Shown here one piece after another: positions 28,001-40,700 of a stretch of DNA of 64,000 nt; the stretch's first letter is position 1, and the number at the start of each line of letters is the position of its first letter. The notes under the pieces are model-generated. The model ran no database searches. It saw nothing but the letters and a program-made list of their open reading frames with translations, and was not told the DNA's origin. The DNA is from Alviniconcha marisindica. Taxonomy: Eukaryota; Mollusca; Gastropoda; Provannidae. Location of the stretch: assembly GCA_018857735.1 (NCBI GenBank), contig JABMCL010002002.1, positions 472,501 to 536,500 of the forward strand, given 5' to 3'. The translations under genes and the position numbers were made by a program.

Positions 28001-31000
28001 CGCTGATGTTGGTGGCAACCACTGTCATACATCACACACAAAATTCTTCCTCGTTCACTCAATTAATCAAAATACAAAATTACACATCTGCCAACTTTAT
28101 AAAGTGATGACTGTCCCCACACCCCAATTAAAAAAAATAAATCAATTCACAGCTTCACAGTTCACTACTACAGATTTCAGACAAACTAGCTGCTGCACTT
28201 CATGGCAAACTGCATCTGTGTGTACACAAATCATTTTCATGTGACACACCCAAAAGTCAGAACACTTTGCTGACAAATATGCAACTGTTTCTCATTCTGA
28301 AGTGCAGGTAGGGGTATGTAAGCACACATATACATTTACTTATTGGCTGGAGGAGGGGGGGTGGGGGGGGGGGAGAAAAGTGAGAGGCTGTTTTCACATT
28401 CATTCATTCACATGCATTCTAATTCTCTATTCACTATGTGAGTGTGCATGTGCATGTGTGTATGTGTGCATGCAAATGGGTAATCACATCTACCTTTTAA
28501 ATGCATAGTTTTGATTCACCTCGATGAAAAACAAAAAATCGTCTAAATTATGGCAATAAGACAAAGATCTACCTACTTGGTCTGGCACAACTAACAATCC
28601 AAGTCTGGGCCACTATTTTAACAATGCCTGACCAGCTGGCTAAAATTCAAAGAAAATAGTTATGCCAGTTATCCTTGAACAAAATTATATGTATATATAT
28701 AAAGTATATTTAAAAAAATGTAAATGCAAAAGAACTAAGTTTAGGTTGTTGTGTTGTTGCTGCCGTTTCTGTTTTTCATTTCTTAATGAATAAAAAGAAA
28801 GTCTCCAGCAGCAACTTTCTGACAGCAATAGTATTGTTTCTCAAATGTAGTGTTTCTGCCCCTTTCCACTCAAAGTAAAACCACAGAAAGCAACATAAAA
28901 AAAATATATAAAAAAGAAGAAGAAAAAGACTGGAAGTAGTAGCAAGCTGGCAATGGACAAAAGGGAAAAAAATCAGGAGAACCACCCAAACTGCACAGGC
29001 AAAAGGACAACAACCCAACACACCCAACACTGACATGACAACAGGAAGACAACATCCAACAACAAAAGCTAGTTGAAACCAAGTGCAAGATTCATCTGAA
29101 TTCACTATCCACAGTCACAACATACATGTATACATGTAATATAACAGAGAGAAAAAAAAGTAAAAAGAAATCAAAAACAGCACACACAAAAAACAAGCAT
29201 CAAAATTAGATATTTAGAGTAATGGAAAGGTGCATTTATTCACTAGACTTTTTTCCCTGTCAAAAAAGAAAGAAAAAAAAGAAAGGCGTAACATGGATGT
29301 CATGTACCACTACCAGCCATACCCCCTATTATGACCCTGTGCAAAAAAGAAAGAAAACCAAAACCCTTGCTATACTTCCCAATGGTGCACTAATTCAGCC
29401 TTCATCAGCACTCTTGCCACCCATTCACTTGCAAAATCAAAATAAAAAGCTGACTGCACTTTTTTATTTTTTTTATTCCCTTTTTCATTGGCTCTAACGG
29501 AACCCGCTCTGAAATGACCATCCAAGGCACGGAAGAAGCAGAGATTGCAGACAAGAAAATGACTCACCGTAATAGTCCCAGGGGCCACGCGCTTAGAAGG
29601 CATGAACAGACGGAGTTTTTGTTACAATACACACACATACAGTACACTGACAAAACTCCACATGCCTAAACACATAACAGCAAAACGGCCAAAGACAAAA
29701 ACTGAAGTCTCCAGGCAAACCACTAATTTTCAACCCCAAAAGCAAATACTCATTTAACTCACATTCAAAATGACAACAAGGTAATGTTTAATCCAAACTC
29801 TCCTGCGAGCTTAATCCTAAAGCTGGGGGATGGGGAGGTGGATGGGGAGATAAGGGGTGGGGTAGGGGGGATATTTGATGACAAATTTGAGTACGCTAAT
29901 AAAGTAATATTGTCTGTTTTGATGCTAGTTGTTTTAGCTTGACAGTATAATGTGTAATGTATTATACTAGGGCTCACTTGAGAAAGGGTGCTCTAAGACC
30001 CTACTATTATTACTATTTATTATTTATAATACATTACTTCACTGAAGCAGGAAACACATCTATTATCTCCTTTAAAGCAGACAGTCCTATTGATAGCACC
30101 CTGTGCTATTTTTTCACAGTAGGTCACCTCTAAACATAAGCTGAAGTTACCTGAACTTAAACTGGTTGAAGCAGTACATGCACAATCATGTCCATGTGAA
30201 TTAGTGAAAATAAAGTGTAAACCATCTTGCCTAGTGTATAGGATCTCACTCAAGGGGTCTCCAAGAAAAACAAAACATTCAAGCTTCCTCCAAATTCAAG
30301 TCCGGAAACATATCAGCTGCCTCCCTTAAACCAAAAATGAAAATCAAGAAAAATATGCTGCGACTGGTCTTTGTACTTGTTTGGATGAGAATAAGTGAGA
30401 GAATATATTTTATTTCTCTGACAACCCTGTGTTTTTGACATTAAGTCAAAGGCACAAAAACTGCCTGCAAATCTAAAGCTCAAAGGTTATTATTATCATG
30501 TACTTCCTTTAAAACAAAAAAGATCACTTCTGGAAAAGAAAAAGCTGACCATTACATTCTCACATGATTTTACACAGGAGCTAATAATAATGATTGGTTT
30601 GTGTACTGGTGAATATTCCAGTTTGAGCACTGGATATGAAAGGAGCAGAGAGCTCAGAAAGGTATGTGAGGCATAAATACAATATCTATTTTTTGTTCTT
30701 AATACAGATTTGTTAAAAAAAGAATTAAGTGAGTTATCTGATAAGTTGTAAAATGACTGTAACAAGGACAAATACCCCTAAAGTGTTTTGATATACTGAC
30801 ATAATTTACATACACCTAAATTACAGGCAACACACACCAGATGTGATCACACATAAGAACCTAAGAGACATGCAACACCCCCCCCCCCCCCCCCCCTTTT
30901 TTTAAACTCTTTAAAGATTTTTTTTTATTACACATATTAGTTATTACTCGCAGATGTGCAAAGCACATTCTTGACATGCTAAAGCTTTATCCCAAATACA

Positions 31001-34000
31001 CTGTACACCAACAATAATCAGCACCACTTACTTTTCAATAAGTAAGTAAAGTTAGTGCCTCTCGTAATCAGTCGCAATGTTTTATTCGTTTAATCTAACT
31101 GACCATAATCATATTGCCTGCAACTGTGGTGCCTGAAAGGACTAACTGTTCAGGACAGTTTAAACACAGAAAATGCAACGAGGAGGGGAGGTCCCAAGCC
31201 TCATTTTGACAATATCAAAAGAGACACACAACACAGTACACAGTATATGTACATTCAGTGATCCATCCAAACAACAGCACATGCCCACAACACAGGGTAA
31301 CATTTCAAGAATTACAGGTGAACCACAATACATGCTGACACCCTTCCGAGAAGGTAGACTGTCACCCCTTCACTGTGGTACCCTTCATCTGAACAATAGT
31401 ACCTTTTACCTGTGGTGCCCTTTCACAATGGTACCCCCTAACTATGGTACCCCTCAGCCACAGCACCTTTAAAGGCTGCTCTTCTTCTAACTTTGTCAAC
31501 TTCTTAAAGACTGCTCTTCTTGTAACTTTGTCAACTTCTTAAAGGCCCACTTAGCGAATATGTCTGTTGTCACTTTGGTTCTTAATATATAACGAAACTG
31601 CAGGCTATTCCCACCCAAATCTTCAGCGATTTGTCACAGAAAAGCATCCACTGATGGTCCCATGGGGCAATGAAAACATCCATTTTATCCATCAGCAGTG
31701 GCAGTTTCTTCTCCCATTTTCCACAGGTCAAAATTTTGTCATAAACAATGGCTGATGACCAGGTCATGGCACAAACTGACTGGCAAATCAGTGGCAAGCT
31801 TCAGCCACTTTGCCAAAACATCCCACAACAGGACTTGTATCTTCAACAAAAAAAAGGCCTTGCAAAGCGGTCAAAGGTACTTTGCCGAACAACTTTTACG
31901 AATGCTCTTAACTACAGTACCCCTTGTATGTGGTGCCCTTTAACACTGGTACCCCTCAGCCGTAGCCCCTTATTAACACTGTTTACATTGTGTAAATAAA
32001 GAGAAGCAAACATTATCTTCAATGCAAAACTTTGTCACAATACCAGTCTGAGTTCAGGTACATTGCAGTTCACCTGCAGTTTATCAGGGCTGAAAATGTG
32101 AACCTGGTGCCTGGTGGCTCATGCAAAGACACACTTTAGCACTGCCATCGGAATTACAGGGCAAAGCATTTCAGCATGCTTCAGATTTCACTCAAACAAA
32201 CCAAGACTGTCTGGGTGGTATTTCATGAGGCAATCACTTGTCACTCTTCCAATTCTGTTTGGTTCCACTATCTCATGCCTGGCCAATACCTGAAGAGGCA
32301 ATCAGTTATCACTCTTACCTCCAGTTTTGTTTAGTGCTACAATTTGATGCCTCATCAGTATTTAAAGAGGCGATCACCTGTCAATCTTAACTTCCAACTT
32401 TGTACATTCACACAAACTGGTGCATGAACAGTATAAAGAGGCAATCACTTGTCACTCTTATGTCATATTGTTTAGTTCCAGAACCAGACTAGTACTTAAA
32501 CAGGTAATCATTAATCACTCTTATTTCACACTTATTTCAGTACTTAAAGATGTTGAAGTTGATCGCTTTTATAAAAGAGGCAATCTTAATAACTTTTACT
32601 TTACACCGGGTGCCTGGCCAATACTTAAAGAGACAATCATTAATCACTTTTGTTTCACATAATTATTGCTTAGGCCTGAAATCTTGGGCACATTTTTTTT
32701 CTTCCAAAGTCAAATTCAGACAGGGGGAATGTGTGCATGTGTGTGTGTGCATCTGGAGGGGCTCAGAAAGAGAATGTACTGCGAAAACAAATACTTTTTC
32801 TTACTATAAGACATGTTAAACAGTGCCCTAAATTGTACCTAAACACAAATACACAGCCTTCACATCCATGCACAAAAACCTTCAACTTTGCTTAAGTTTA
32901 CATTATATATCCAAAATATATATAATAACATGATTAATAAACGTCTTATATTCCAAGGTACAGCTGAACTAAAGAATATTCATTTGACTTTAGAATTTTA
33001 AGTCAAACATCCGTCAGTCACTGACTGCATGTGGCTGTTGTGAACAAAAACCATGTCTGAACAGGACACACATTTAAAAAGACCACATACACACCCCCAG
33101 ATTTTTTTCAATGCGCCATCTAAGATCAATTTCCATGCCAAATGTACCGCAACAATGCCTGTGGAGCCACTGCAGAGTATTCTGGATGTGCTGAGCAAAG
33201 TGTGTATTCATAACTCAACCCCCGAAAGACCACCTTCATCAATGAGCAACCACTTTCAGAATTCCACGCAAAAAAACAACAAAAAAGACTTTTAATATCA
33301 GCAGTTTTGACGACCATGTTTCTGCAAACCCTTCTGTTCATCATTGCACATAAAAGAATCCTTCACCAAAGACCATTTCTCTTTTAAGACCACTTTTCAT
33401 GACTTACAGGGTGATCTTTCTTCATGGATTCCACTGTACATAAACATGTATTGTTTACTTGCTGTGTTTTCTGCATTCTGTCAGTTCAGATGCTGTTGTT
33501 ATTGTTATCAGTGAAGGATCAAGATACAAACACTCACGCTGGTGACATGCAGTATGCCATCTACAGTCATCTGACATACATGCTACCAGTAGTAGTACAC
33601 ACACAAAAGTATACGTTACGTGATTACATTGTAAATACCATACTCCAGCATTGCACTGTAGTACTACTTTTACTAGTAGTACAAGATCTAAAAACTACAC
33701 GTAGTCTGTTTCAGACATTAAACCATGTCAGTAGACTAGTGCCAACACCTAGGAGATATATTATTATAATATGCATAACAATATACATGAAATACAAATG
33801 TAAATGGAGAAAAAGAAAAATTAGTTCTTTCATCGCTAAAACTGAAACTCATCTTTGTTTTCCCCCATATCAATGCTTGTCCCCCACCCCCCACTCCTGT
33901 ATCAGAGGTATATGGCAGGAATAAAGGAAGCAGCACAAAACTGTCATCATAAAGACTGGCAGAATTACCTACACTTCAATGTGGATAGTCAGGTTTTACC

Positions 34001-34717
34001 CATTCCCTGCCCTGCCCTGCTCTTCGTTGGTAATCAGCCAGCTACCATGGCTGCACCTTGAGCTCAAATTTGAAGCAAAGAGGTACTTCTGTTGCACAAA
34101 CCTTGATAGAATAACCATGCAAAGCTGCAAAAAGGCGATATCCGCACATTTTCTAATTGTCAGACTAATTTGTGTCTTTGCTTGGTGTCCCCTTAAAACT
34201 GAAACTGTTCAGGGATTCAGCAGGCAAAATTCTGAAAATTAATAATTACCATTAGCTGAACCTGCACACTGCACCATTCTTGGAGCAAAATGGCACCAAC
34301 AATGCAAAATCTTCAGCAGGGAAGGGGTTAATCTGCCCCCTTGAACATTTGGAACATGACTATCATTACTTCCCGAAGAGGGGCTGGGGAATAAGAAACG
34401 TCTGATTTCTACAAATCTGCAGGTGTAATGCACAGGAGTCTTCCCCCCCTTTGAACAGAATGCTATTTCAAAAAATATCAAAATGTCAACAACAACAAAA
34501 AAGACCCCAAAAGGGTGCACAACACTCTAGCGTACAACACTGCCTGGCACACACACAGAGAACAGAGACACATCCACACTGAACAAAGGAGGGGCCACTT
34601 TCTACAGGTATCAAAGAGACCATGAACAGAAGGCGAGAGAGAGAGAGAGATGACAAAAAACAGTACAGCCAAGAGGGGCAATCAGTGCACTGTCACCATG
34701 TCAGCTATCTTTATGTG

Positions 34718-34789
<72 letters not shown>

Positions 34790-37700
34790 CAGTCTGCTAC
34801 AATTTTGCTCTGTTTCTGCCAACCAGTGCAGTGTGCTCAACCTCTTCAGCACAAATCACCCTATAAGACTGCACCCTGTGCATGTTACCTTAGCCCCAAA
34901 AGAGAACTCTCTCAGTGTGGGAAAGTTCTGAGGCAGCACAAGAACCCAAACAGGTATGTCTGAATCCTCAGCTGCCATCTCATCCAAATTTAAACAGAGG
35001 TGTTATCCTCTCTTCTCAGCCCCCTGCAACCACAACCCAGACTGGTGAAGTGATGAAAGACCATCCCAATAACTGATGCCTCCTCCTCAAAGACCAATGT
35101 TCTGTTCTCCATCATTATCTCTGCGTAGATGGACCCCTGGCCAATGATCATGTTTAAGACCACTATCCTTTGACTTTTCCTGTGGTCATAAAACAAGTGC
35201 CACTGTGTCTCCTGGTATGACCAGCTCAGCTCACTGTAACTGCCACCCAAACTGTTGTTGTCCTCTATTCCTTGTCTACTCTAACTGCCACCCAAACTGC
35301 TGTTGTCCTCTATTCCTTGTCTACTCTAACTGCCACCCAAACTGCTGTTGTCCTCTATTCCTTGTCTACTCTAACTGCCACCCAAACTGCTGTTGTCCTC
35401 TATTCCTTGTCTACTCTAACTGCCACCCAAACTGCTGTTGTCCTCTATTCCTTGTCTACTCTAACTGCCACCCAAACTGCTGTTGTCCTCTATTCCTTGT
35501 CTACTCTAACTGCCACCCAAACTGCTGTTGTCCTCTATTCCTTGTCTACTCTAACTGCCACCCAAACTGCTGTTGTCCTCTATTCCTTGTCTACTCTAAC
35601 TGCCACCCAAACTGCTGTTGTCCTCTATTCCGTGTCTACTCTAACTGCCACACAAACTGCTTTTGTCCTCTATTATCTGCTGTAACTATCACCTACACAG
35701 CCAATGGAGCAAAAACAGTTCTGATTCAAAGTGCCGCCCAAGTCCATCCCTAAGACTAAATTGCTTATTTGTGTATCAAAAAGCTAGCCTACTTCAAGAA
35801 ATTGGATAAAAACTGAGAAAGCATACAGACAAAGACCATCCCAATAACATCCAATAAAATTCTATGTCTATAACAAAAACAGCACAAAAACAAATCCATC
35901 TTCCCTCACACACAGTGTGTTGACTGAACAAATTGCCCCAAAGCACATCGCACCATCTCTTGGTGCCTTCTCTACTAGGGTACTGAAAATGAATGACCGC
36001 CCCCACCCCAAGATTCCTTCCTTGTGTGCTAACAATTTTACTTTTACAGGTTTTTATTCTATCTTCTGTGTAGCTAGCAGTATCAACAACTTTGCCAGGT
36101 AGTTTTCAACTTCTCCTCCCCTGACATGGCAGCCATGATCGGAATGCTGACCTTGGTTAGTAAATGGAAGAAGAAGAAGAAGAAGCAGAAGTGATACAAC
36201 AAATGCTGACCAGCCTTCTCTCTTGACAGGTTCAAACTGCTGACTAGCCTTCTCTCTTGACAGGTTCAAACTGCTGACTAGCCTTCTCTCTTGACAGGTT
36301 CAAACAGCTACAGCTATGGCAGAGTACACATGGCAACGCACCTGGGCGTGCGTGCATATATATGTATATTATATATGTGTATGTGTGCACCAAGATGGCT
36401 GTTCAGTGTCATGACACAGATGCTGACAAACGTACAAAGTAGATACTGTACAAACTGAGGAAGCAGGCACTAATTTGTGCACAAAAAAAGAGTTCTAAGT
36501 CGTGGTTACTTACTGCCGTGACTTTTCCCATATCTCCCACCTAGCATCCAACAAGTCAAGGGGGCCACATGTTTAACACAGCAAGCCATCATCAAAACGC
36601 AACAATCCTCTCCAAAAAGTCATCTAACAGTAACAGTAACTGAGTAAAGAAATCAACATCTCGCTGTCTTGACAGCTTCTGTTTCAAACAGATTAACTTA
36701 TACAAACATCACATCAGTTACAGTCAAGGTAGAAACTGTAATTAAATGGCATACCTCAGCAACAAAAACAACAACAAAATCATCAGTTCATTAGGTAACT
36801 ACAAAAACTCAAATGGAGGGAAGAATTATTTTTTATTTCCAAAATTAGTATGAACAAAATATCACATCACCGGATTCCAGTTAGGTGACATCGTGCTATT
36901 AGTGCACCATGAAACACAAGGAGTTAAACTTCAAGGTCATAATGTATGGTTTAACAAAGACATAACACTTTCAAACTGGCACTGATAATGACACACTGTC
37001 CAAAAAATTGTGGTAATTTTGTTATAACCATCGCTCCAATCCAATTATTATTTATTTATTTTTAAATTTTTGTTAAATGACATTAGCCTAAACAACTGAC
37101 ACAATTTTCCTTAGGCAGTTCTTCATCAGATTATGCCATATCTACAAGCTAACAATTTTATCAACAATCTTTTGAAATATATTACTTTATTAGTATAATT
37201 ATTATATCATATTTATTGGTTCTGGAAAACCTCAGTTAGGCAGAAGGAAGGTACAAAGACAGTAAACTGTATAGGCATTTTCCAAGCACTGATTTACTTG
37301 CATATATTGTATCTATAAATGTCTATTAACTAATCTATTGACTAACTATATTACAGTACTCAGTCTTTCTTCCATCGTATCAATCCTTCCTCCAGAGTGT
37401 TTACAAACATCAGAGAAGCTCATGATATTTTAAACTGACTTTTAAGCAATGTGCTGAAAGCTACATCAACCAGGGCCTCATTTGGGCTGTGTTTAAAATC
37501 TGCATATGCAGCTAAAATCTAAAACTCCCATCCGGGAATTTCCTTTCTGTGGACTACACAAAGATCAACGACAACTTTCACTACTTCTACCAACTTACAG
37601 TGAACGTAAACGCTACAGACTTGAGTCCAACTCTTCCAGCATCATGTGTGCAACACCAACATGAACAAAGGCACGTGACGAGGGGCAATGGGGGAAAAAA

Positions 37701-40700
37701 AGAGCCACTTACCATCCTTTTCCACAGGATCCACGATGACCGTCTGTGTTTCCTTAGAGTAGGAGACATTTTCTCGTGGAGCGATGCTCGTCTCATTCAC
37801 TTTGGCAACACTCAAGCGAATTCTTCTGGGCCTGGATAAGAGTCAGGAAGGGTCGATGGATTGGGGGGTGGAGGTGGGGGGGGGGGGGGGGGGAAGATTT
37901 TTACTTAAACACTTCATCTCTATGTGCCTCTAAATGTCATGCTGTCAGCACCCCCTCCATTTAAGTATGAAGTCTAAAATTCACAGAAGATAACCCCCCC
38001 CCCATCAATTATACAGTAAAATTGGACTTGGTCATAAAAATAAAAAAAGCATCCAAAATGTTGCACCAAATATGTATCAGTTTCCTTTTTTCAACTGTCA
38101 AGTATATTCACACTAATCACAAACAATGTTTTTACTTGTCTCTGATCATCCCATTGCAACTTCAAAATTAGACATTACTCACTCTCCTAAAACCCCACTT
38201 ACAATATTCAAAAATAAGTTATAAAAAGTTTTTTAAAAAGAGCTTTACGTGGTTTGGCTGATGCTAGGAGGTGCCTCTGTCTCTGGAATCCTTTGACTCT
38301 GTGGAGCAACTTTGGCTGGAGATGCTGTTTTCGCCTCTGTGCAACAAAATCATCACGATTCAGATTCAGACACATGTTTGTTGTACTCTGCTACTGCCCT
38401 AGTATTTAAATGGATGGCACTGCCCTTTGTTTCATCAGAACAACAGACAAAAATGGTAACTGCTTTTTGGACTTTGTTCAAATTTCTTTATCAGTTTATG
38501 TCTATGCACTTCAGGGCGGGCACACACACACACACACACACACACACTCTCCCAAAACACTTATTTCTCTTCATTTCCCAAAAGTCAGCTCTTGCCCTTA
38601 CTATGTTTTCCCATGAAACTGAAAGGGTAGAGCTATCCTGTTTACAGTGCCAGTGGAACTGTCCTGGTTACGGTGGAACAGTGTTGTTTACTGAATGCTA
38701 AAATAAACTGAACTGTCCTGTTTTATAGTGTTCACTGCTACAGTAGGACTGCTCCGTTGAAAGAGTGTACAGCAGAGCTGACAAACTCACACTTTGGTCT
38801 CAGTAAATAATTCTGAATTTAAGGATTTTTCCTCACAGACATGTAATGCACTTTTTAATACTTTGTTGACATCAGTAAGCCTGAAGCTGCACCATGCATA
38901 TTATTATCGATGACAGTGTGATGATGACGAAAGTATCAAGCACAGCCCTTTTAGTTTCACAGCTCTCACTTTACAACTGTTACATCAACTGTCATATCAG
39001 TTGTAAACCTCTTCAATTGTTACTCACTCTTCATACTAATAATACAGAGAAAAACAAGAAGCAGAAACAATGTTTCTTACATTTCAATATTATGCTTTTA
39101 GCTTTGATAGAAGTTATAACTAAGAAGAGCAACCAGCAATAAAAACTAAACTAGTATAATTACTGGTTTTCTGAACAGTTCAATGAACTACTATTAGTAT
39201 TACACAGTATTAGCACTGCTGTGCATTAATTAGTAATAGTATTAACTAATACTAATTAATTAAAACTTCATGCAGCAAATAATGCAATACCTGATACAGG
39301 TGAGATGCCGAATTCGCGGAGAATTTCATCAGGTTCTGTGCCAGATATGTCAGCACTGACAGACTTGCCAGTGCTTTTGAAATCATCACCCTGAAAGTGA
39401 AAGCATTCAACAGAAAAAACACAGTAAACAAAATGTACATGCAGTATACACACAATAAAACCATGCTTGAGAAAACACAGTAAATAAAATGTGCATGCAT
39501 ACATACAATAAAACCGCGCCTGTTACACAGTTGTTGTGTTGAATTGCCCTGTGAGGGATGATTACATTTTTTTGACTTTTTGACTTGATTTGCTTTTCCT
39601 TCAAATTCATGCATGAACACCTGTGAATGTGCTTTGTTTCATCTTAATCACTGAACAGCTCATCACAACTTGCAATTTTTGTAATAATTTTTTGGACAAC
39701 TGACACTGATATATAATGTATACAGACAACTCTTTCAAACTTATGAACATTACTATTCTAATATTTACTACAAGTACAACTGCAAGGCAGGAAACTGTCT
39801 ATGGAACTGATCATTTTACACACACAAAAATGTTTTTTTCTTCTTTTCTGAACCAGTGTGTTTTGAGAGCTTTTCTGAAAGGAGAGAGTCTAAGAGGTGC
39901 ATGTATCTGTGGGTTGGAATACAGCTATGGAAAGTCCAGCCTTGAAACCAGAAAGTACACCTGCATAAAGAACTGGTGTTTGCCCTGGGGACAGCATGGA
40001 GCCTTTTGTTACTGGATCTGAGACAGTGGGAAGGTGCATAACAGAATTAACACTAACAATTATTAACACCCGTTGACCTGTCATCTGTGTTTGATGAGCA
40101 ATAGTGGGAAGGTGAGTAACACACAGTGGTATCTGCTACCCATGATGGACCCAGGCAACGAGACATGCAGGCCACCAAGTTTGTTGTTTCTAATGGTATT
40201 TCACTATTTGCCTATCAACTGAAATGGTGCACATGCTTTAATGGGCTGCAATTATCAAACAAGTGCAACTTGTCAAGTTGTAAGTTGATCCTGACACCTG
40301 TTTACACTAAAAGACAAAACAGGACGACACACGTATCCATAATATTAATAAATCCTTTTTTATGAGCACCCCTGGTTGTGGAATGTTGCCCAAACTACTA
40401 TGATTCCCACAGGACAACGAAGAAGAAGAAGAAGAAATCTGTTGGTTATTGGTAAACATACAGGTGCAGGGTATGGCAGGCTCAGATTCTGGATGTGATT
40501 CGCTGTGACAATTTACATCTTTGTAATGTAAGTAGACCTACAAGAATTAGGCATGAAAACACCAACTTACTGACATCGTCAATGGTATTCTGATAGTTTA
40601 CTGCATGAAACTGCATACCCATTGTCTGCCACATCTGCCATTTTTAATTTGTCTGATGACTGTCAGAAACTTGAGATGAGAAAGGTGATGATTTGTTTTG

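Noticed and set aside
33424..33924. 166-codon plus-strand frame
   Set aside because: No recognisable domain, AT-rich codon content, located inside a dynein intron on the other strand, no splice context.
35233..35685. CRISPR-like regular array
   Set aside because: Head-to-tail units with no unique spacers, in a spliced eukaryotic gene. The same applies to the other arrays.
35205..35753. 182-codon Cys-rich plus-strand repeat frame
   Set aside because: Produced by the uniform 45-bp minisatellite, lies antisense in a dynein intron, and has no independent support.
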